A program made the translations under genes and the position numbers. A stretch of DNA of 64,000 bases, from contig BCIM01000002.1 in assembly GCA_039545315.1 (NCBI GenBank), forward strand, positions 1,019,369 through 1,083,368, in the 5' to 3' direction. Positions 12,610 to 24,846 of the stretch are shown here, in pieces; position 1 is the stretch's first letter; each line of letters opens with the position of its first letter. The notes beneath the pieces were generated by a model that searched no databases, was not told the origin of the DNA, and saw nothing but the letters and a program-made list of their open reading frames with translations. This DNA comes from Kondoa malvinella. Lineage: Eukaryota > Basidiomycota > Agaricostilbomycetes > Agaricostilbales > Kondoaceae.

Positions 12610-14910
12610 ATGTCCCGCCGCACGTTCTTGATGATTCTGAACATTGGTCCACCTTCGCCTGATGTGGAATACGGTGCTCACATCTCTACCTTATTCAAGC
12701 AACATGGGGAAGGCACTCAGATTTTCCTGTCGCCATCTGCGACCTATGACATTCAAACACCAATAAGCCTGTCGCATGATTCACAACAATTGGCGACGCT
12801 AGACTACCCAGCAGACCATACTCGAGCTGTCATCAGGACTAGAGGGGTCTCGGCATGCGGCATCACTGCTGCTGGACTGTCTCATATCACTTTGCGGAAT
12901 CTGAGTGCGTCAGAGCAACTTTTGAAGCAATAACACGTTCTCATCTTTTGTGCTTTTAGTCGTCGATGGATGCGAGCCAGAACTTGGTAGAGCGGAAGAC
13001 TCTGGCCCAATGATCTTTGTTGGAGCGCCAGGCAGCGATGGAGCAACGGTTATGGACTGTGTTTTGACACATACAAGAGGTTGGACATGCCTGCACGCTT
13101 TTGATCAAGCTACTGGAGTGAGATTTCTTGCGAGTATCCCAAGCCAGTCTCTAATGCTGTCAGCAGACGAAGATTATCAATAATCATGTTGGAGTTTGTT
13201 GCCTTGCAGTGAGCTTTGACCGCGCTGACATTTCGACTAGCCTGCTGGTCACCCTGCGCCAAACGGGCCTTGGTCAGACGGCATCAGTGCAGCTGTCAGA
13301 AACGGTGTGATAGTGAGCCAGTCTCGATATCGCTTTGCCAGTGCTCAAATCTTTGCCAGGTCGGTAATACCATAATAGATGCAACAGACGGCGCTATCGT
13401 ACTCTTCTGCTGTCCGGGAACAGTAGTGAGTGCATATAACCCATACAATTACTTTCATTTCATCGGCGACATAGGTTGCTAACAATACCATCGTGGCTCG
13501 AACGAGAGATCTGCTAGGTATAGTTTGAAAGCTGACATTGAATTGCAAGTGCTAATGATCCCTTGTGCAGGCTGCATCAACTTAGTAGACGCCGGCGTCT
13601 TCGACGGAGACTATACGAACACTCGCGTCTTTGGTAATCGCTTCATCTCAGACGGTGCCTACATCAAGCTTGGTATCGGGTGTGTTCAATGCTCTGACCA
13701 TTTTATAACGGCCAAACTGACTTGTGGGCTTCTAGCATGGGTCCATTGACCTGGGGCGATCATGCGTTTGTCGGTTGCAAAGGCGCGGTAGTGGAGAACA
13801 AGTGAGCACATAGGCAAGCGCCCTATGCATGCTGATCATGCTACAGCACAATCGTCTCGGGCACTTTCGGCTTCGGTTTCGCTGCTGCTGGATGTTCCGA
13901 TGTCACTGTCAAAGGCAATGTGGTTCTTCCCGGCGCTAAGTTCGAAGGCGACAGCGTAGCTCATCGAGGCTTACCTGCACCTTCACCTTTCGTCAAATCG
14001 AACAATCATGAAATCACTTCTGGCGATTTCCAGCCAGAATTCTATGACGCAAATATTGGCTATCTTATCGGCATTCAACCTGGTCTGAGCAGTCAAGCTC
14101 GCTTCTACCCAGGTAGTCTTGATCTACCGCCGAGACAACGTATCGAATTGAAGAATGCATCACTGGAACTACAGCCTAACGGCAATCTGCTCGTCCTGTC
14201 GAAAAAGAACCAAATACTGTGGCAGTCTTCATCAGGTTACGATCATGTCAAGAATTGCAGGTTAGTGTACAGCTCTAGCGGTCTGCAGATCATAGACGAC
14301 CAAAAGCGGCCGATCTGGAATCCAGCTGGTTTCTTGCCAAAGCGTGAACCGTCAAGCAATAAGTCGCCCTATGGGGGAGCTCGCACACTGCTCAAAGATA
14401 CTGCGCCTTTTATCGAAATGTTGGACGAAGGAGGGAATACCATCTTTGCAAGTCAATACATCTTTTACGAAGGTTTCGCTCTAGAAGATGGCTGCTTTAT
14501 AGCGATACCAGCTATACTCAGCTACAAGCCAGAGCGACCTCCTCCGCCTGTCACATGGCTATACCTCGAATCGTCCACTTCCCAGCTTGTCATTCATACC
14601 TCTCGTCTGCCAGATCAGATCGATAAAGCAGCCGAGATCTGGAGGTCGAACAACTTTAAGATGCCGGGGAAGGGCGATACGGAAGGTAGCAGGTTTCAAT
14701 TGCAAGGGTATGTTGGTACGAAAGTACGAGGAAACAGGCTAACCTCTTTACAGAGATGGAAATCTGGTCATCTATCGCGGGCCACCTGTTTGGGCAAGCG
14801 CTACTGGAGGAGAGGGCCTGCGTCTCGTCTTTTACGGAGCTCACGAGCACGGCGGCGCCCGCTTAGAGCTGATCAATCCGGCGGGCGCGACGGTGTGGTC
14901 GACAAACTAA
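12610..14910 (+). CDS. Right-handed parallel beta-helix protein with bulb-lectin-like C-terminus, 617 aa
   Basis: Ten exons: 12610-12904, 12960-13117, 13167-13193, 13241-13312, 13360-13425, 13475-13517, 13571-13679, 13736-13801, 13847-14707 and 14754-14910. The first half has the repeating Asn-rich turns of pectate-lyase-like beta-helices, for example KIINNHVGPAGH, VGNTIIDATDGAIV, VANNTIVARTRD and VENNTIVSG. The second half contains NGNLLVLSKKNQILWQSS and ends with GDGNLVIYRGPPVWAS and GATVWSTN, the repeat style of bulb-type mannose-binding lectins. No catalytic residues or enzyme activity can be assigned. No signal peptide is visible at this Met, so either the protein is cytosolic or an upstream exon was missed. 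It lies 162 bp after the ABC transporter. Confidence 0.7.
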
Positions 14911-15139
14911 GTGCTGCTACGGACGATTATTGTATGTCTTCGTTTGCCTTTGGATGTCACCGCTGATCCAAGAGTAGGTACTGCTATCTATTGCCTGGAA
15001 CGTTTGACTGTTTCTGTCCATTTTTGCTCGCTCGCGACGTTGCGCTCCAGTTTTCTAAAGATAGATTTCCTGCATTGCCGAAGAAATTTCTGTGTCTCTT
15101 GCTCTCGCACCGCACTCTTTCTCTTGCCTTCCCTCCATC

Positions 15140-17526
15140 ATGGCTGACAGTATCGAGAGCGTCCCAGCAAAGTCAAATCTTGCTGCTGTTGAGGATGAAA
15201 GGCCTCGCTTCTTCCTTTCCGGACAAGAGTTCAAGCTGCTCTTCATTGCTAGGTTAGCATGCGCAGTGTTTCCCTCTGAAATCTGGCTAAGCGGCCATTT
15301 GTAGCACTGGGTTCTTCGTTGATGTATGCATGCCATTTCGAGTACTAGCCTAGACCACTCATGCCACTTGTGCAGGCATATGATCTCTTCATTATCAACA
15401 GTCAGTTGCGGTGCTGCATTGACTCTGAGACTGTGACTGAACAGCCTCTGCAGTGATTGTACCTATCGTCAATGTCCTTTACACTGGTCGTCTGTCGGGT
15501 TCTATAAATGGCATTCCTCTGCATGGTCAATTTGGCTGCTGCTTTATGGTCTCAGATAGCTGATGGTACTGTAGGCGGTCTTCTGAAGGCTGGTACGAAC
15601 ATTGGCTGTGTGATTGGTCAAATCGGTTTCGGTTTCGTGAGTGCAGCTGTCCATTCTCCTCCCATTCGACGCTGCTCAAAGTGCTGCACCAGGCTGGAGA
15701 CTACTTTGGCCGAGGCAAAGTTTATGGCAAGGAGTTGATGGTAACGATCGTAAGCCTTTTTCTTTTTTCTTTTCTCTTTCGTCTGCAACTCTGGCTGACT
15801 CTACGAGTAGCTTGGCACGATCCTCTTCATCTCTGTGCCAAACTCGCTGTCGCCCAATTCTATCTTCACCTGGCTCACCTGTTTCAGAGTCCTAATGGGT
15901 ATTGGGTGCGTGTTCGGATGAACTAGACTCAGCACACGCTGACGTGCAAGCAGCATTGGCGGCGACTATCCAAATTCTAGCGGTGTGGTTTCCGATAGAG
16001 CAAAGGTCAACAGGCGTGGAACCATGTTGGCATTCATTTTCTCGTTCCAAGGTATTGGCAACTTGTTCGGTGCTGGTAAGTCCGGTTGGCCTGGAAATGA
16101 CGTTGCGCTCAACGTGCTAGGCAGTTCTGGCCATCATCATCCTCGAAATCTTCAAGAGCTCTATCAACGGAAACGGCGAAATTTCAAAACTCAATGCAGT
16201 ATGGCGTCTGCTTGCTGGTCTCATCCTCGTTCCAGCTCTTGGCACATTGATCCAAAGACTCCGTCTGGGCGAATCAGACCGCATGAAGAAAGTCCAAGCC
16301 ATGCGTGCAGACCCTTCGCTACTCAAGAGAGGCGAGGTCGACGGCCATTTCAGCGAGGGATCGTCGGAAAGGTTGTCAGAGGAAGATGTCATCGAAAAGG
16401 GCGAAGCGAAAGACTCGCCTGCAGTCGTCAAGTCAGGCCCTGCGCCTAAGCAGGATTGGGAGACTCTTCGATACTTTTCAGAATGGAGGCACGCGAAGCT
16501 CTTACTCGGAACTGCTGGATCATGGTTCTTGGTAGATGTGCGTCTGCGCTCGTCTTGCTCGGCGACTTTTATCTCATCGTTTAACTCGGTAGATCACCTT
16601 TTACGGCATCAACCTCAACCAATCTCTTGTCATCGAAGCTGTTGGTCTCGCAGATTCCACAGAGCCTTGGCAGTACCTCTTCGATCTCGCAAAGGCTAAC
16701 GTCATCATTGTCGCAGGTGAATCATGTTTCCCAGTCACTTTGTACTGTATTGACGAGTCTGCTACTCTTAGCCGGTTTCTTGCCTGGGTACTACCTCACT
16801 ATGCTCACCATCGAAAAGGCAGGTCATCCACAGCTTACGGGCACAGCTGGAGTCTGACTCTGCATGCAGTTTGGCAGAAAGAAAATTCAATTTTACGGTT
16901 TCCTCGCGAATGCTTTGTTCCTTGGTACGAAACTGGCGATTATATTAAACCTGAGGCTGACCTCATTGTACAGGTGTTCTGGCTGGTACATTCGGCACTC
17001 TCAGGACTCAAAAGGCCGCCTTCATCGTGGTTTTCGGTCAGTTTTCCCCTTTTTGATCGATTTTTACCTCAGGCTGAATGCCTGGACAGCTTTGCTTCAG
17101 CTCTCCTTCAATTTCGGCCCGAACAGTACTACCTTCATCATCGTAAGCTCATATACAATAATCTCCTTACCGAGATTTCGATCTGACTCGAAAAAAAGCC
17201 CTCTGAAATCTTCCCTACCCGTGTACGAGGTGCAGCGCACGGATTCAGTGCAGCCATGGGCAAGATTGGTGCCATCATCTCAGCCCTCGTATTCTCAGAG
17301 CTGCAAAAGAGCATTGGCACACCAAATGTCGTATGTGTCGAAGCGTCCTTGCCATTAACTCGCTCGGTACTAATGAACCATTGTGCTGCAGCTATGGATC
17401 TTCTTTGGTGTCTCTTTCCTCGGCGCTGGTACTACCCTTTTGCTTGTCGAGACAAAGGGTCGCGATCCAGACACTATCGACGTACAAGAACGTCAAGAGA
17501 AGTCAGGGTTCCTTATCCAGCAATAG
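15140..17526 (+). CDS. Inorganic phosphate transporter, MFS family (Pho84-like), 524 aa
   Basis: Sixteen exons: 15140-15252, 15305-15323, 15376-15400, 15454-15498, 15560-15636, 15693-15749, 15811-15905, 15954-16075, 16125-16537, 16593-16716, 16772-16818, 16870-16924, 16974-17036, 17090-17142, 17199-17330 and 17392-17526. The protein is a proton-coupled phosphate symporter of the plasma membrane. Signatures: VDAYDLFIIN in helix 1, KAGTNIGCVIGQIGFG, FGRGKVYGKE, IGGDYPNSSG, a long acidic central loop (LSEEDVIEKGEAKD), LSFNFGPNSTTFI, and PSEIFPTRVRG before the last helices. The join of exons 4 and 5 has several possible donors. The join at 16818/16870 uses a GC-AG intron, giving the standard EKFGRK motif. 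Confidence 0.87.
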
Positions 17527-17678
17527 TTGTGCTCAAAAGTGATGTTCAATCACCCAAGCTGTGCTAAAAGGGGTTTCGAGAAGTCACTAGAGCGAAGAGG
17601 GATCTAGAGGAGATTTCGTAGTATTTAACACTTGTTACATTCTGTAAAGTAGGTACAAAGATGTTCATTCACCGACCC

Positions 17679-18741
17679 TTACTGTTGCTGCGTCTTCAAA
17701 CTTTCAAATAACAAAGTCCAAGCCTGATCCATGATTGACCAAAGGTTCTCATCCGCAATCCCAAGCGCGACGACGTTTGACCAGAGCGAGTGCATGTTGT
17801 CTACCTTCTGCAGGAGTGCTGATCTGGGTAGGGAAGCTAGTCGCTGAGAAGTGCTTTCAACAGTGGGAGCGAGAAGGGAATCGAGAGAAGTCCGTTTGGC
17901 AGCTGGTAGTGTTGGAAGTAGGTGAGGAAAGATGACTGAAGCGTCGCCAGAGCAAAGGTAAGCATGAAGAAGATCGAAAGTCGTTGCGCAAGGTGCTTTC
18001 AGCGAGAGGACTGGCAGGGAAACGACGTTGTTGGCGAACATCTGGGAGTTTGGGTCGCCTTTCGATAATTGTGCGAATGCAGGGCTGGCAGCGGCATAGC
18101 AGAGACCGTGTACTGGGAGGAGAAGTGTGCGACCGGGCTCCGTTTCAAAGCGGATTGCGAGGATCTAAGACAACGATCAACTCAAGTCCAGCAATGCAAG
18201 AAGAAATAAGCTCACATGAGTCGGCGCAACGGATTGCTTGCATCTATCCGAAAGCTTCACAAGGAGGTAGGGAGGCAGGTTGGACTGGTCTGCTGGTGCA
18301 TCAACTTGACATTCGCTGGACATGCGTCTCAGAGCGTCCTTCTGCTGGTGCAGCTGGTCGAGAACGTATTGCGCTGGAACATGGGCAAAGGGAGCGTCCA
18401 AGCGAAGAGTGCACAGGTCGACTGACTGCAGGGTAGATGGCTTTGGCAGATGGCGCGGAAGGGAGAGACGCGATGAGCTGGCAGAGGAAGAGCTAGATGA
18501 CCTGTACAATCGTCAGAAAGTGTTGCAAAAATATCTGAGCGAGCTTACGAGGAGCATGTCGATGGCCCGGAACTCTGAGAAGAGCCAGCCGACTCGAAGG
18601 AGTAGTCCTGTGACACTTGTCAGCGCAAGGCTTAAATACAAAGAAAAGACTTACGCTGGGTTCACTGCATAGCGAAGCGATGGACGTGCGCTTGGATGCA
18701 ACTTGAGTGGTCTGTGCGTTCAGAAGGGATTGAAGAGACAT
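17679..18741 (-). CDS. Clp1-like protein (clampless1 family), 305 aa
   Basis: Four exons: complement of 18655-18741, 18549-18607, 18216-18501 and 17679-18164. The N-terminus is Ser-rich. The second half contains LLLPVHGLCYAAASPAFAQL, FDLLHAYLCSGDASV and HSLWSNVVALGIADENLWSI, which resemble conserved blocks I associate with Clp1 proteins of mushrooms and smuts. In those fungi Clp1 acts downstream of the mating-type homeodomain proteins in clamp-cell formation and dikaryon growth. The similarity is recalled, not computed, and the family is divergent. A BTB-like fold protein with another role is the main alternative. It converges with the phosphate transporter across 152 bp. Confidence 0.55.
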
Positions 18742-19400
18742 CGTAGAGAAGATTTGCTGCTGAAGAGGTTAGTGTAGATACTGGTGAGAAGAACAGAAGA
18801 GAGCAGCATCGCTTAAGGCTTTCGATTTTTGATGTGAATGATTGATTTCAGAAGATGTCGGAAGATTGAGTTTTGAAGATTGAGTTGCTCGAACGCGAAA
18901 ACGAAGCGCTGGAGGCAGCAAGGGAGCAGACAACGAGACTAACAAGAGCTTATTCACCCGTCCAGCAAACGCAAAAGTGGATCAATGCATGCACTTCGGC
19001 TAGACCAAACAAGGCGGCAGCGCGGGACGTACGAGAGGCGCCGGAAGCACTGAAAGAAAGCAAGGATACATATAGGACCGTTGTACTAGCAGTAGAAGAG
19101 CACACACAGCAGAAAGCAGATACTAGTAGCAGATAGCAAGTGCATTACAAGTTGTTCATTTGCTGGGCGAATCAGCTATCAAGCCAAGCGCTGTATACTA
19201 TCTAGCAGACAGCACACGAAATGCTCGTTCATTCTGAATTCTAGGTGTCGATATTGATTTGGTATCAAACGGGTCGCAAATGCAGGTCAAGCAAGAGCAA
19301 GCTGCCAGTAGGTGTATAAGCTTTTGTTGGCCGCAGTAGCCCAACGGAGAGCATAACAGTATAAGTGCATCCTGCTGCGGTGCTGCAATGATATTGTGCA
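18742..19400. other. Intergenic, no gene seen
   Basis: About 660 bp between two minus-strand genes. It holds the promoter of the Clp1-like gene and the 3' UTR of FAN1. An 87-codon plus-strand frame here lacks family similarity and sensible context. No RNA gene was recognised. Confidence 0.5.
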
Positions 19401-22400
19401 TTATGCCATCTTCCTCCTTGAAGACTTCTTCCTCGAGACCGGCTCTTCCTCCTCTTCTTCCTCTTCCTCGTCGTCCGAGGCTTGTGCAGCACGAGAAGCA
19501 GAGCGAGAGCGCTTCTTGTGCGCGATTGCCTTGACGTTACATTTCTCAACTTTCAGACCCGCTGAAAGGAGGACGTCGATCCAGACCTATGCAACGGTCA
19601 ACGTTTTGGTGAGGAAGGAAGTGTAAGAGACACACCTTTTGTGTTTTGGAGAGGATATCACCAGGTCCTTTGACTTCGACGAATTTAGCTCGCTTGCGGT
19701 CTGGCTTCCAAAGGCTAGAAACACGTTAGCTTAAGACTGAACGGCAGCATCCTACTCACAAGAGATCTGGTACACCTCCGACGCGATGCTCATAGTCTTC
19801 TGCGTAGACTCGACAAATAGTCGCGAGCGCATTGTCGCCAATACACTATCTCGACATTAGCTTAAGTCGATGTAATAGATATAGCAGACTTACCTGAACG
19901 ATGTCGACCAGATCCTCTTTGCTGTACGATTCCCATCGTACGCCGACACACCAAGTAGCCCTTGGTCGTTCTCGATCATCTACAGCAGCGAGGATCTCGA
20001 CCGTCTTGCCAGCTGCTATTTCCTGCAGACGAGTGGCGACCAGATCAGCGCGCACTGTTCATCGTCAGAATTGTGTCTGCTAGAGCCAAGTAGGAGCGCA
20101 CCAATAGAAAAAGCATCGGTTCGCAAATCCAGAGGTTCCGATTGGTAGGCAGTCTCGAAAGCTCCATCTGTATTGTAGAAGAGGATGTCCCAGAAGAGAA
20201 GCGAGAACTACACTGACTTAGCACCAACACCAAAGCAACAAATGAAAGCTTACTATCGTCGTCAAGATACTATTTTCTGAATGTACGCTGTGCGAAGAGC
20301 ATGAGCACGCCCGATGAATGGATAATGTAGACGTACCCGGTCCAGCCAGCTGCCCGATAATGCTGCAAACTCAACTCCTCAACAGACACAACCTCTTCAG
20401 GGTCAAGAGTCGATTTCCAGATCGACTTCTTGCCAGTGACTCGATCACCCAATTGATCGCCTTGTAGCTCGACATCGATAGCTTTGTTAAGCTGCTCTGC
20501 AAAGACATGACGTTTCTCTTTCGGTACTTTGAGCAGACTTTCCAATCTGGCAATTCTGCGTTGTAGAGCATGTCGTTCGACTATCACCCGTATCAGTTGA
20601 CAGTACAGACAATAAGGACGATAAGAGCATACCAAGATGAGTCCAAGGATCCTCCAAGCCCTTCCAACAAATGGCCAAAGCCTCTCGTCGACATTCCTCC
20701 TGGGACAATCTCGTATTGGTAATTTCCATAATCTCATCATCCTCAGCCCCGCTCGACGATCCAAGACGAGTCTCTTCAGTCACCCCTGCCATGCCGTGCT
20801 CCATATAGATGAGCGCTAGTCGATCCCACCATTGACCTCTTCTGCCTCGTCTGAAACAAGTTTGATCGAGCAAGGCTTTTAGAACGATGACTTCTCGATC
20901 GTGCATGTGGAAAAAGGCGAGTGCTTCTGTGCCTTTATGTACTGCTCTAGTAAGTGGCCAGCCTAATCTTACATTAGCTGGTTTTCCAATCTTACTATCG
21001 ATCAACTCACCAACTTGGAATCGTTTAAGGTAATAAGACAGTCGATCATCCTTCTTGTCCCTCCCATCCTTCCTTTTCGCCTCTTCAACACAAATCACCC
21101 AAGCCTCCCAAGCGATCTCAAACTTTTCCAAAATCCTCTTGTACCTCTCCCTCTTTACTCCACTCCGGGCCGTCTTCCACTCAGCCACTTCAGCCCTATA
21201 CACTTCCTCATCCTTCTCTTCCCCATTCAAAGTTTGGGAAGGTCGAGGTCCACCAACGGGCGCATGAGCATTCTCAAGTCCTTCTTCTAGATCTAGTTCC
21301 ATTCGTAAAGCGATTTCATACTTGATCAAATCTTCTCTATTGCTAAAGATGGCGAAAGAACGAGAGAGGGTATAAGTTGGGTAGTTGCGTTTTTGGAATC
21401 GGGCTAGTAGAGGTGCAGTCATGCTGTTGTGATTTGTGGGAGGAGCGCAACGATGGAAGATCAGATGTAGGCGGCTGTTGAGCGTTGTCATAGATGGGTC
21501 GAGCTTAATGACTGGTCCAAGTAAGGCCAGTACTGTGACAGAATAAGCATGTCGTCAATACGAGAGTTAGACAACATACATTTCTTCATGAGCAAATCAG
21601 ATTGCTTAGTCGGCGTCTGAGCAGGCAGTGACTTGGATTTCTTCTTCTTCTTTACATTATCTTTCGCAGGCGCTTGGAATGAGGAAAACAAGGTAGTCTG
21701 TTTGCTGGTATACGCCTTTAAACTGGCGATCAACGTCGGTCTCTGTCTTACTGATCAGCTTATCCTAGACACGAGAGGCTTGACTAACAGTCCAGGCGAT
21801 GGAGATATGTTTGCCCTTCTTGAGGACTTTGGGTATAGGCAGATTGAAATCCTTTGCTATAGCTTTAAGCTCGTCCAAGGTGACCATGGAACAAAGTTCA
21901 TCGACATCCGCTCGTTCCTTCAGTGCAGTACCATCTTCTGCAAATCGTCCCAAACCAGGAATCTCTTCTGATAGATCACGGTCGAACAGAGCAGCTTTCG
22001 CTTTGCCTTTTGGAACAGGTGAATCTGGGATAAGGATAGAATCGTCTGCGCTGTTGTCTGAGGTGTAGAGTGATTCTGAAGCAAAGGACGAGAAGGAGCA
22101 TAGTTCGCGACAGGCTTCTGTCATGTTTGCAATGTCGCGTTCATAAGACAATCGAGCGATACGAAAGTATCCATTCTTGCGTATGAAGAGACGAATATAG
22201 AGATAGCGCGCCTCGTCTGTGTACTCCTAGTTAGAACTTAGCTGTGAGCCAGCGGAAGAGAGGACCGACAAGACATTGCATTCCACCTCTCGAATGCTCT
22301 GATCTCCAAAGGAGAGAACAAGAAGGCCTCTCTGGCCATGACAGTCTCGTACATTTCCGACCAAGCTTCAACATAGAAGCTGACGCGTTTCTCTGGTTCC

Positions 22401-22513
22401 AATGCTTGTATCGCTTCCGGTGTTTTCAAGTTTGTGGACTCCTCTTCAATTTCTGCTGCTGTTGGCGTTGCGGGTATAGAAATGCGAGAGGTACTCGCTT
22501 TAGGCGTAGCCAT
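19401..22513 (-). CDS. FAN1: FAN1-type DNA interstrand cross-link repair nuclease (VRR-NUC), 876 aa
   Basis: Eleven exons: complement of 22270-22513, 21789-22216, 21580-21742, 21532-20633, 20580-20337, 20287-20254, 20207-20102, 20054-19894, 19845-19760, 19714-19636 and 19586-19401. FAN1 is a structure-specific 5' flap nuclease that unhooks DNA cross-links. Seen: an N-terminal helical region with YDEARYLYIRL, a SAP-like helix (LDELKAIAKDFNLP), KRNYPTYTLSRSF, a TPR-like part with RGRRGQWWDRLAL, FSLLFWDILFY, and a C-terminal PD-(D/E)XK nuclease: GGVPDLFLW with the Asp and FVEVKGPGD with the catalytic Glu and Lys. The protein ends in an acidic tract of eight glutamates and a basic tail that could act as a nuclear signal. 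The N-terminal UBZ finger of animal FAN1 is absent, as in other fungi. Confidence 0.92.
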
Positions 22514-22671
22514 TATGCTGGGTATATATAATAATGTGAACTGGTGCCGAAAGAGAATTGATCGACAAGTTAAAGACGCGTCTGTCAGAAGTGCCACCTC
22601 GGGGGAATGAAGGAACATTGAAAAACAGTATTGCAGACAAGCTCTAGTACCACCACAGCCCCCAAGTCCAA

Positions 22672-23088
22672 TCAGAAGCCCCAACTCTTGCAGCCCATCG
22701 CTAGTCGCTCATCGACCCTAATGACGCTCCTCTGCTCTAGCCTCTCGCACACCATGACCACTCGCTCTTTCACTTGATGGGCATACTCTTCTGAAGTTGT
22801 GTACAGAGGTAGAGTCTCGCAAGAAGAGTTGGCAGAGGCTGAAAGGTATGTGGTAGCTTCAACCGGCGTCCAGCTGCATCAAAAAATTAGCATTGATTTC
22901 TAGCAAAGAAGAACAAGGACCAACCTCCTGCGCATCTCTTCCTTTTCACGTTCCAATTCCTCATCCTCCTCCGACTGATATTTGGGCTTCTTTGACAGAG
23001 GCAAGAGCGTACGTAAAGCAGAAAGCATGTCGTTGTGAACTTTGGGTGAAGCGTGATGAAGAGGAGCAGTGAATGTGTAGGCAGACAT
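22672..23088 (-). CDS. Small protein of unknown function, 121 aa
   Basis: Two exons: complement of 22925-23088 and 22672-22873, joined by a 51-nt intron with good sites and matching phase. I do not recognise the protein. The first half is followed by a strongly charged stretch (EEDEELEREKEEMRR) likely to be helical. The second half is mixed, with three Cys residues. No signal peptide or membrane segment is visible. It lies upstream of FAN1 on the same strand, 158 bp from the FAN1 start. The clean splice supports a real gene. Confidence 0.5.
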
Positions 23089-23622
23089 CTTTTATAGTGT
23101 ATTGTGTTGGTGTTGCTTTTGTGATGAAAAGTAGGCAAGAGGCTGAGAGATGGCTTGGGGGGATAACAAAGAGAAGAGTGACATGCTTCTGCCTTATATA
23201 GTGTGTAGAGAGACATCAAATCACTCGCATCACATCCAATCACTCTGCAAGTCTGAAACAGAGAGTTGATGTGAGAACAATAGGACTCGACTTCTCGATC
23301 ATTCGGATGTGAGCGACTTCTGCGCACTGTTTCGGGACAGCGAGCACTGAGTATGTCTGTGCGCAGAGCTTGAATCTAGAGAGGACAGAGCAGAGGTAGA
23401 GGAGTTGAATGGAAATGACAAAATTCACTCTGACGCAGAAATACGAGACGACGCGAGTCAAGGCAAGACGGCCACAGCCAGTGCCCTCTTCCTGTTGATC
23501 TGATTAGTGGCATCAAGCGCCAGGGTATTTGCGAGCTGTATCGGCAATCTCTTCTCGTCGCTTTGAGAGAATCTTCCGTCTCGGAGACTTTGGCGATAAC
23601 AGCACAATCTCATTGGCGCTCC
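23089..23622. other. Intergenic, no gene seen
   Basis: About 530 bp between two minus-strand genes. It is the presumed promoter of the 121-aa gene plus the 3' region of the downstream GNAT copy. Frames in it are short and unrecognised. Confidence 0.5.
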
Positions 23623-24449
23623 CTACTGCGCTACAGCTGACGAGGGTTGTCTTTCCGCAATACCATCCGGTGTCCACTCTTGAACAACGCAGACATACTC
23701 CGCTTCCATCCCTTCACGCTCGTCTTTCATCACCCATCTCCCTAATGTTTTGTACCCACACTTCTCATGCAGTAAAGCACTACCAGGATAAGCTCTGACC
23801 ATTACTGGCATTTTCTGGTCCCTCGCAATGTTGTGGACATAGTTTATCAACTTTGTAGCGATCCTGATCACTGCTTCAGCTCGATTCCAGAAACACGAGC
23901 CTGATCTTACCCTTGCCTTTGATAGTCTGGGTGAACAGAGACACCTCTACGCATGATTCTTCCTGGAAGGTAAAAACTTGACAAAGACTTGACCAAGTTC
24001 TCGAAAACATAGAAGTAGAACTTACTGTTTGCCCATAAGGTTGCCTTTGCATTTCAGTTCCCAGCGATAAGGGTCCAATGCTCCCTGGGGCGCTGTTACC
24101 GCCTTAATTGTGTACTGTACGATCTTTCATGCTACTCACCTGCTTTGATAATCCCTTCAGCGCTCTCCAAGCCGTTTGCCGTGTTCCCTTCTGCGTCAGG
24201 GTAGGCCCAAGCAGCCAATCCAACGATCTTCTCTACTCCATTCAGCTGAACAACCGCGCATGCTATTTCTTGTTTGGATATACGATTTGCGTATCGCTTC
24301 GTGTCTTTGTTGACGAACCATTCTCGATGTTGTTCAAAGTTCGGAAAGGTGAACAAGAAAGCAGGCACGGTGGCATGAGCGGCATTAGTCAACTCCGACA
24401 GTGCGGCTTCCTCGCCTGGTTGCGCGAGACGGATGGAAACTTCTGACAT
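23623..24449 (-). CDS. GNAT-family N-acetyltransferase, copy B, 227 aa
   Basis: Four exons: complement of 24140-24449, 24026-24092, 23911-23976 and 23623-23863. The fold is acetyl-CoA-dependent GNAT: an N-terminal strand MSEVSIRLAQPGEE, the core GRIMRRGVSVHPDYQRQGIA that forms the acetyl-CoA pyrophosphate-binding turn (QRQGIA), and a C-terminal block VRAYPGSALLHEKCGYKTLG typical of the last strands. The acceptor substrate is unknown. Copy A, immediately upstream, has the same order of motifs and splice sites at the same codon phases, so the two are tandem duplicates. Such fungal GNATs are often lineage-specific and may detoxify small amines. Confidence 0.8.
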
Positions 24450-24846
24450 GCTAGAGAGGATAGGAAAGGTAGAGGAAGAAGAGACAATAGCACGGATCGA
24501 GTTGACCGCAACGGAGTCTTGTACAGCCTGACAACACAGCCCATCATGTCTGTAGCTCATCGCTTTGAACCACGGATGGAGCACAGCACGCTGCCAAATA
24601 GTCATAAGCACTGCGCCCGTAAGGACTGGCAGTGCCAGGTACAATTGGTGCGAAGGAGCGAGAAACTGTATGGCTGGTCGCGACATCTTGACCTGAAAGA
24701 GACAACAGCACCGCATGGACAAAGGCTTGCCAGTGCTGCCAGTGCCTTATCCGCCTTATTCGTAGCATAAGAGAGAAGAGAGTCGTTGAGCAGAAACAGT
24801 CTATCAGCCTTATGTCTTTCCCTATAGTCCGTACTCACCTTTATCA
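24450..24846. other. Spacer between the tandem GNAT genes
   Basis: About 400 bp containing the promoter of copy B and the 3' region of copy A. No further gene was seen. Confidence 0.45.

Noticed and set aside
18870..19136. Glu/Ala/Arg-rich 87-codon frame on the plus strand
   Set aside because: Lies between two minus-strand genes, lacks a proper ATG context and family similarity; low-complexity appearance is compositional.
19439..19475. CT/GA-rich low-complexity tract
   Set aside because: It encodes the Glu tract near the FAN1 C-terminus, so it is coding and not an independent microsatellite element.
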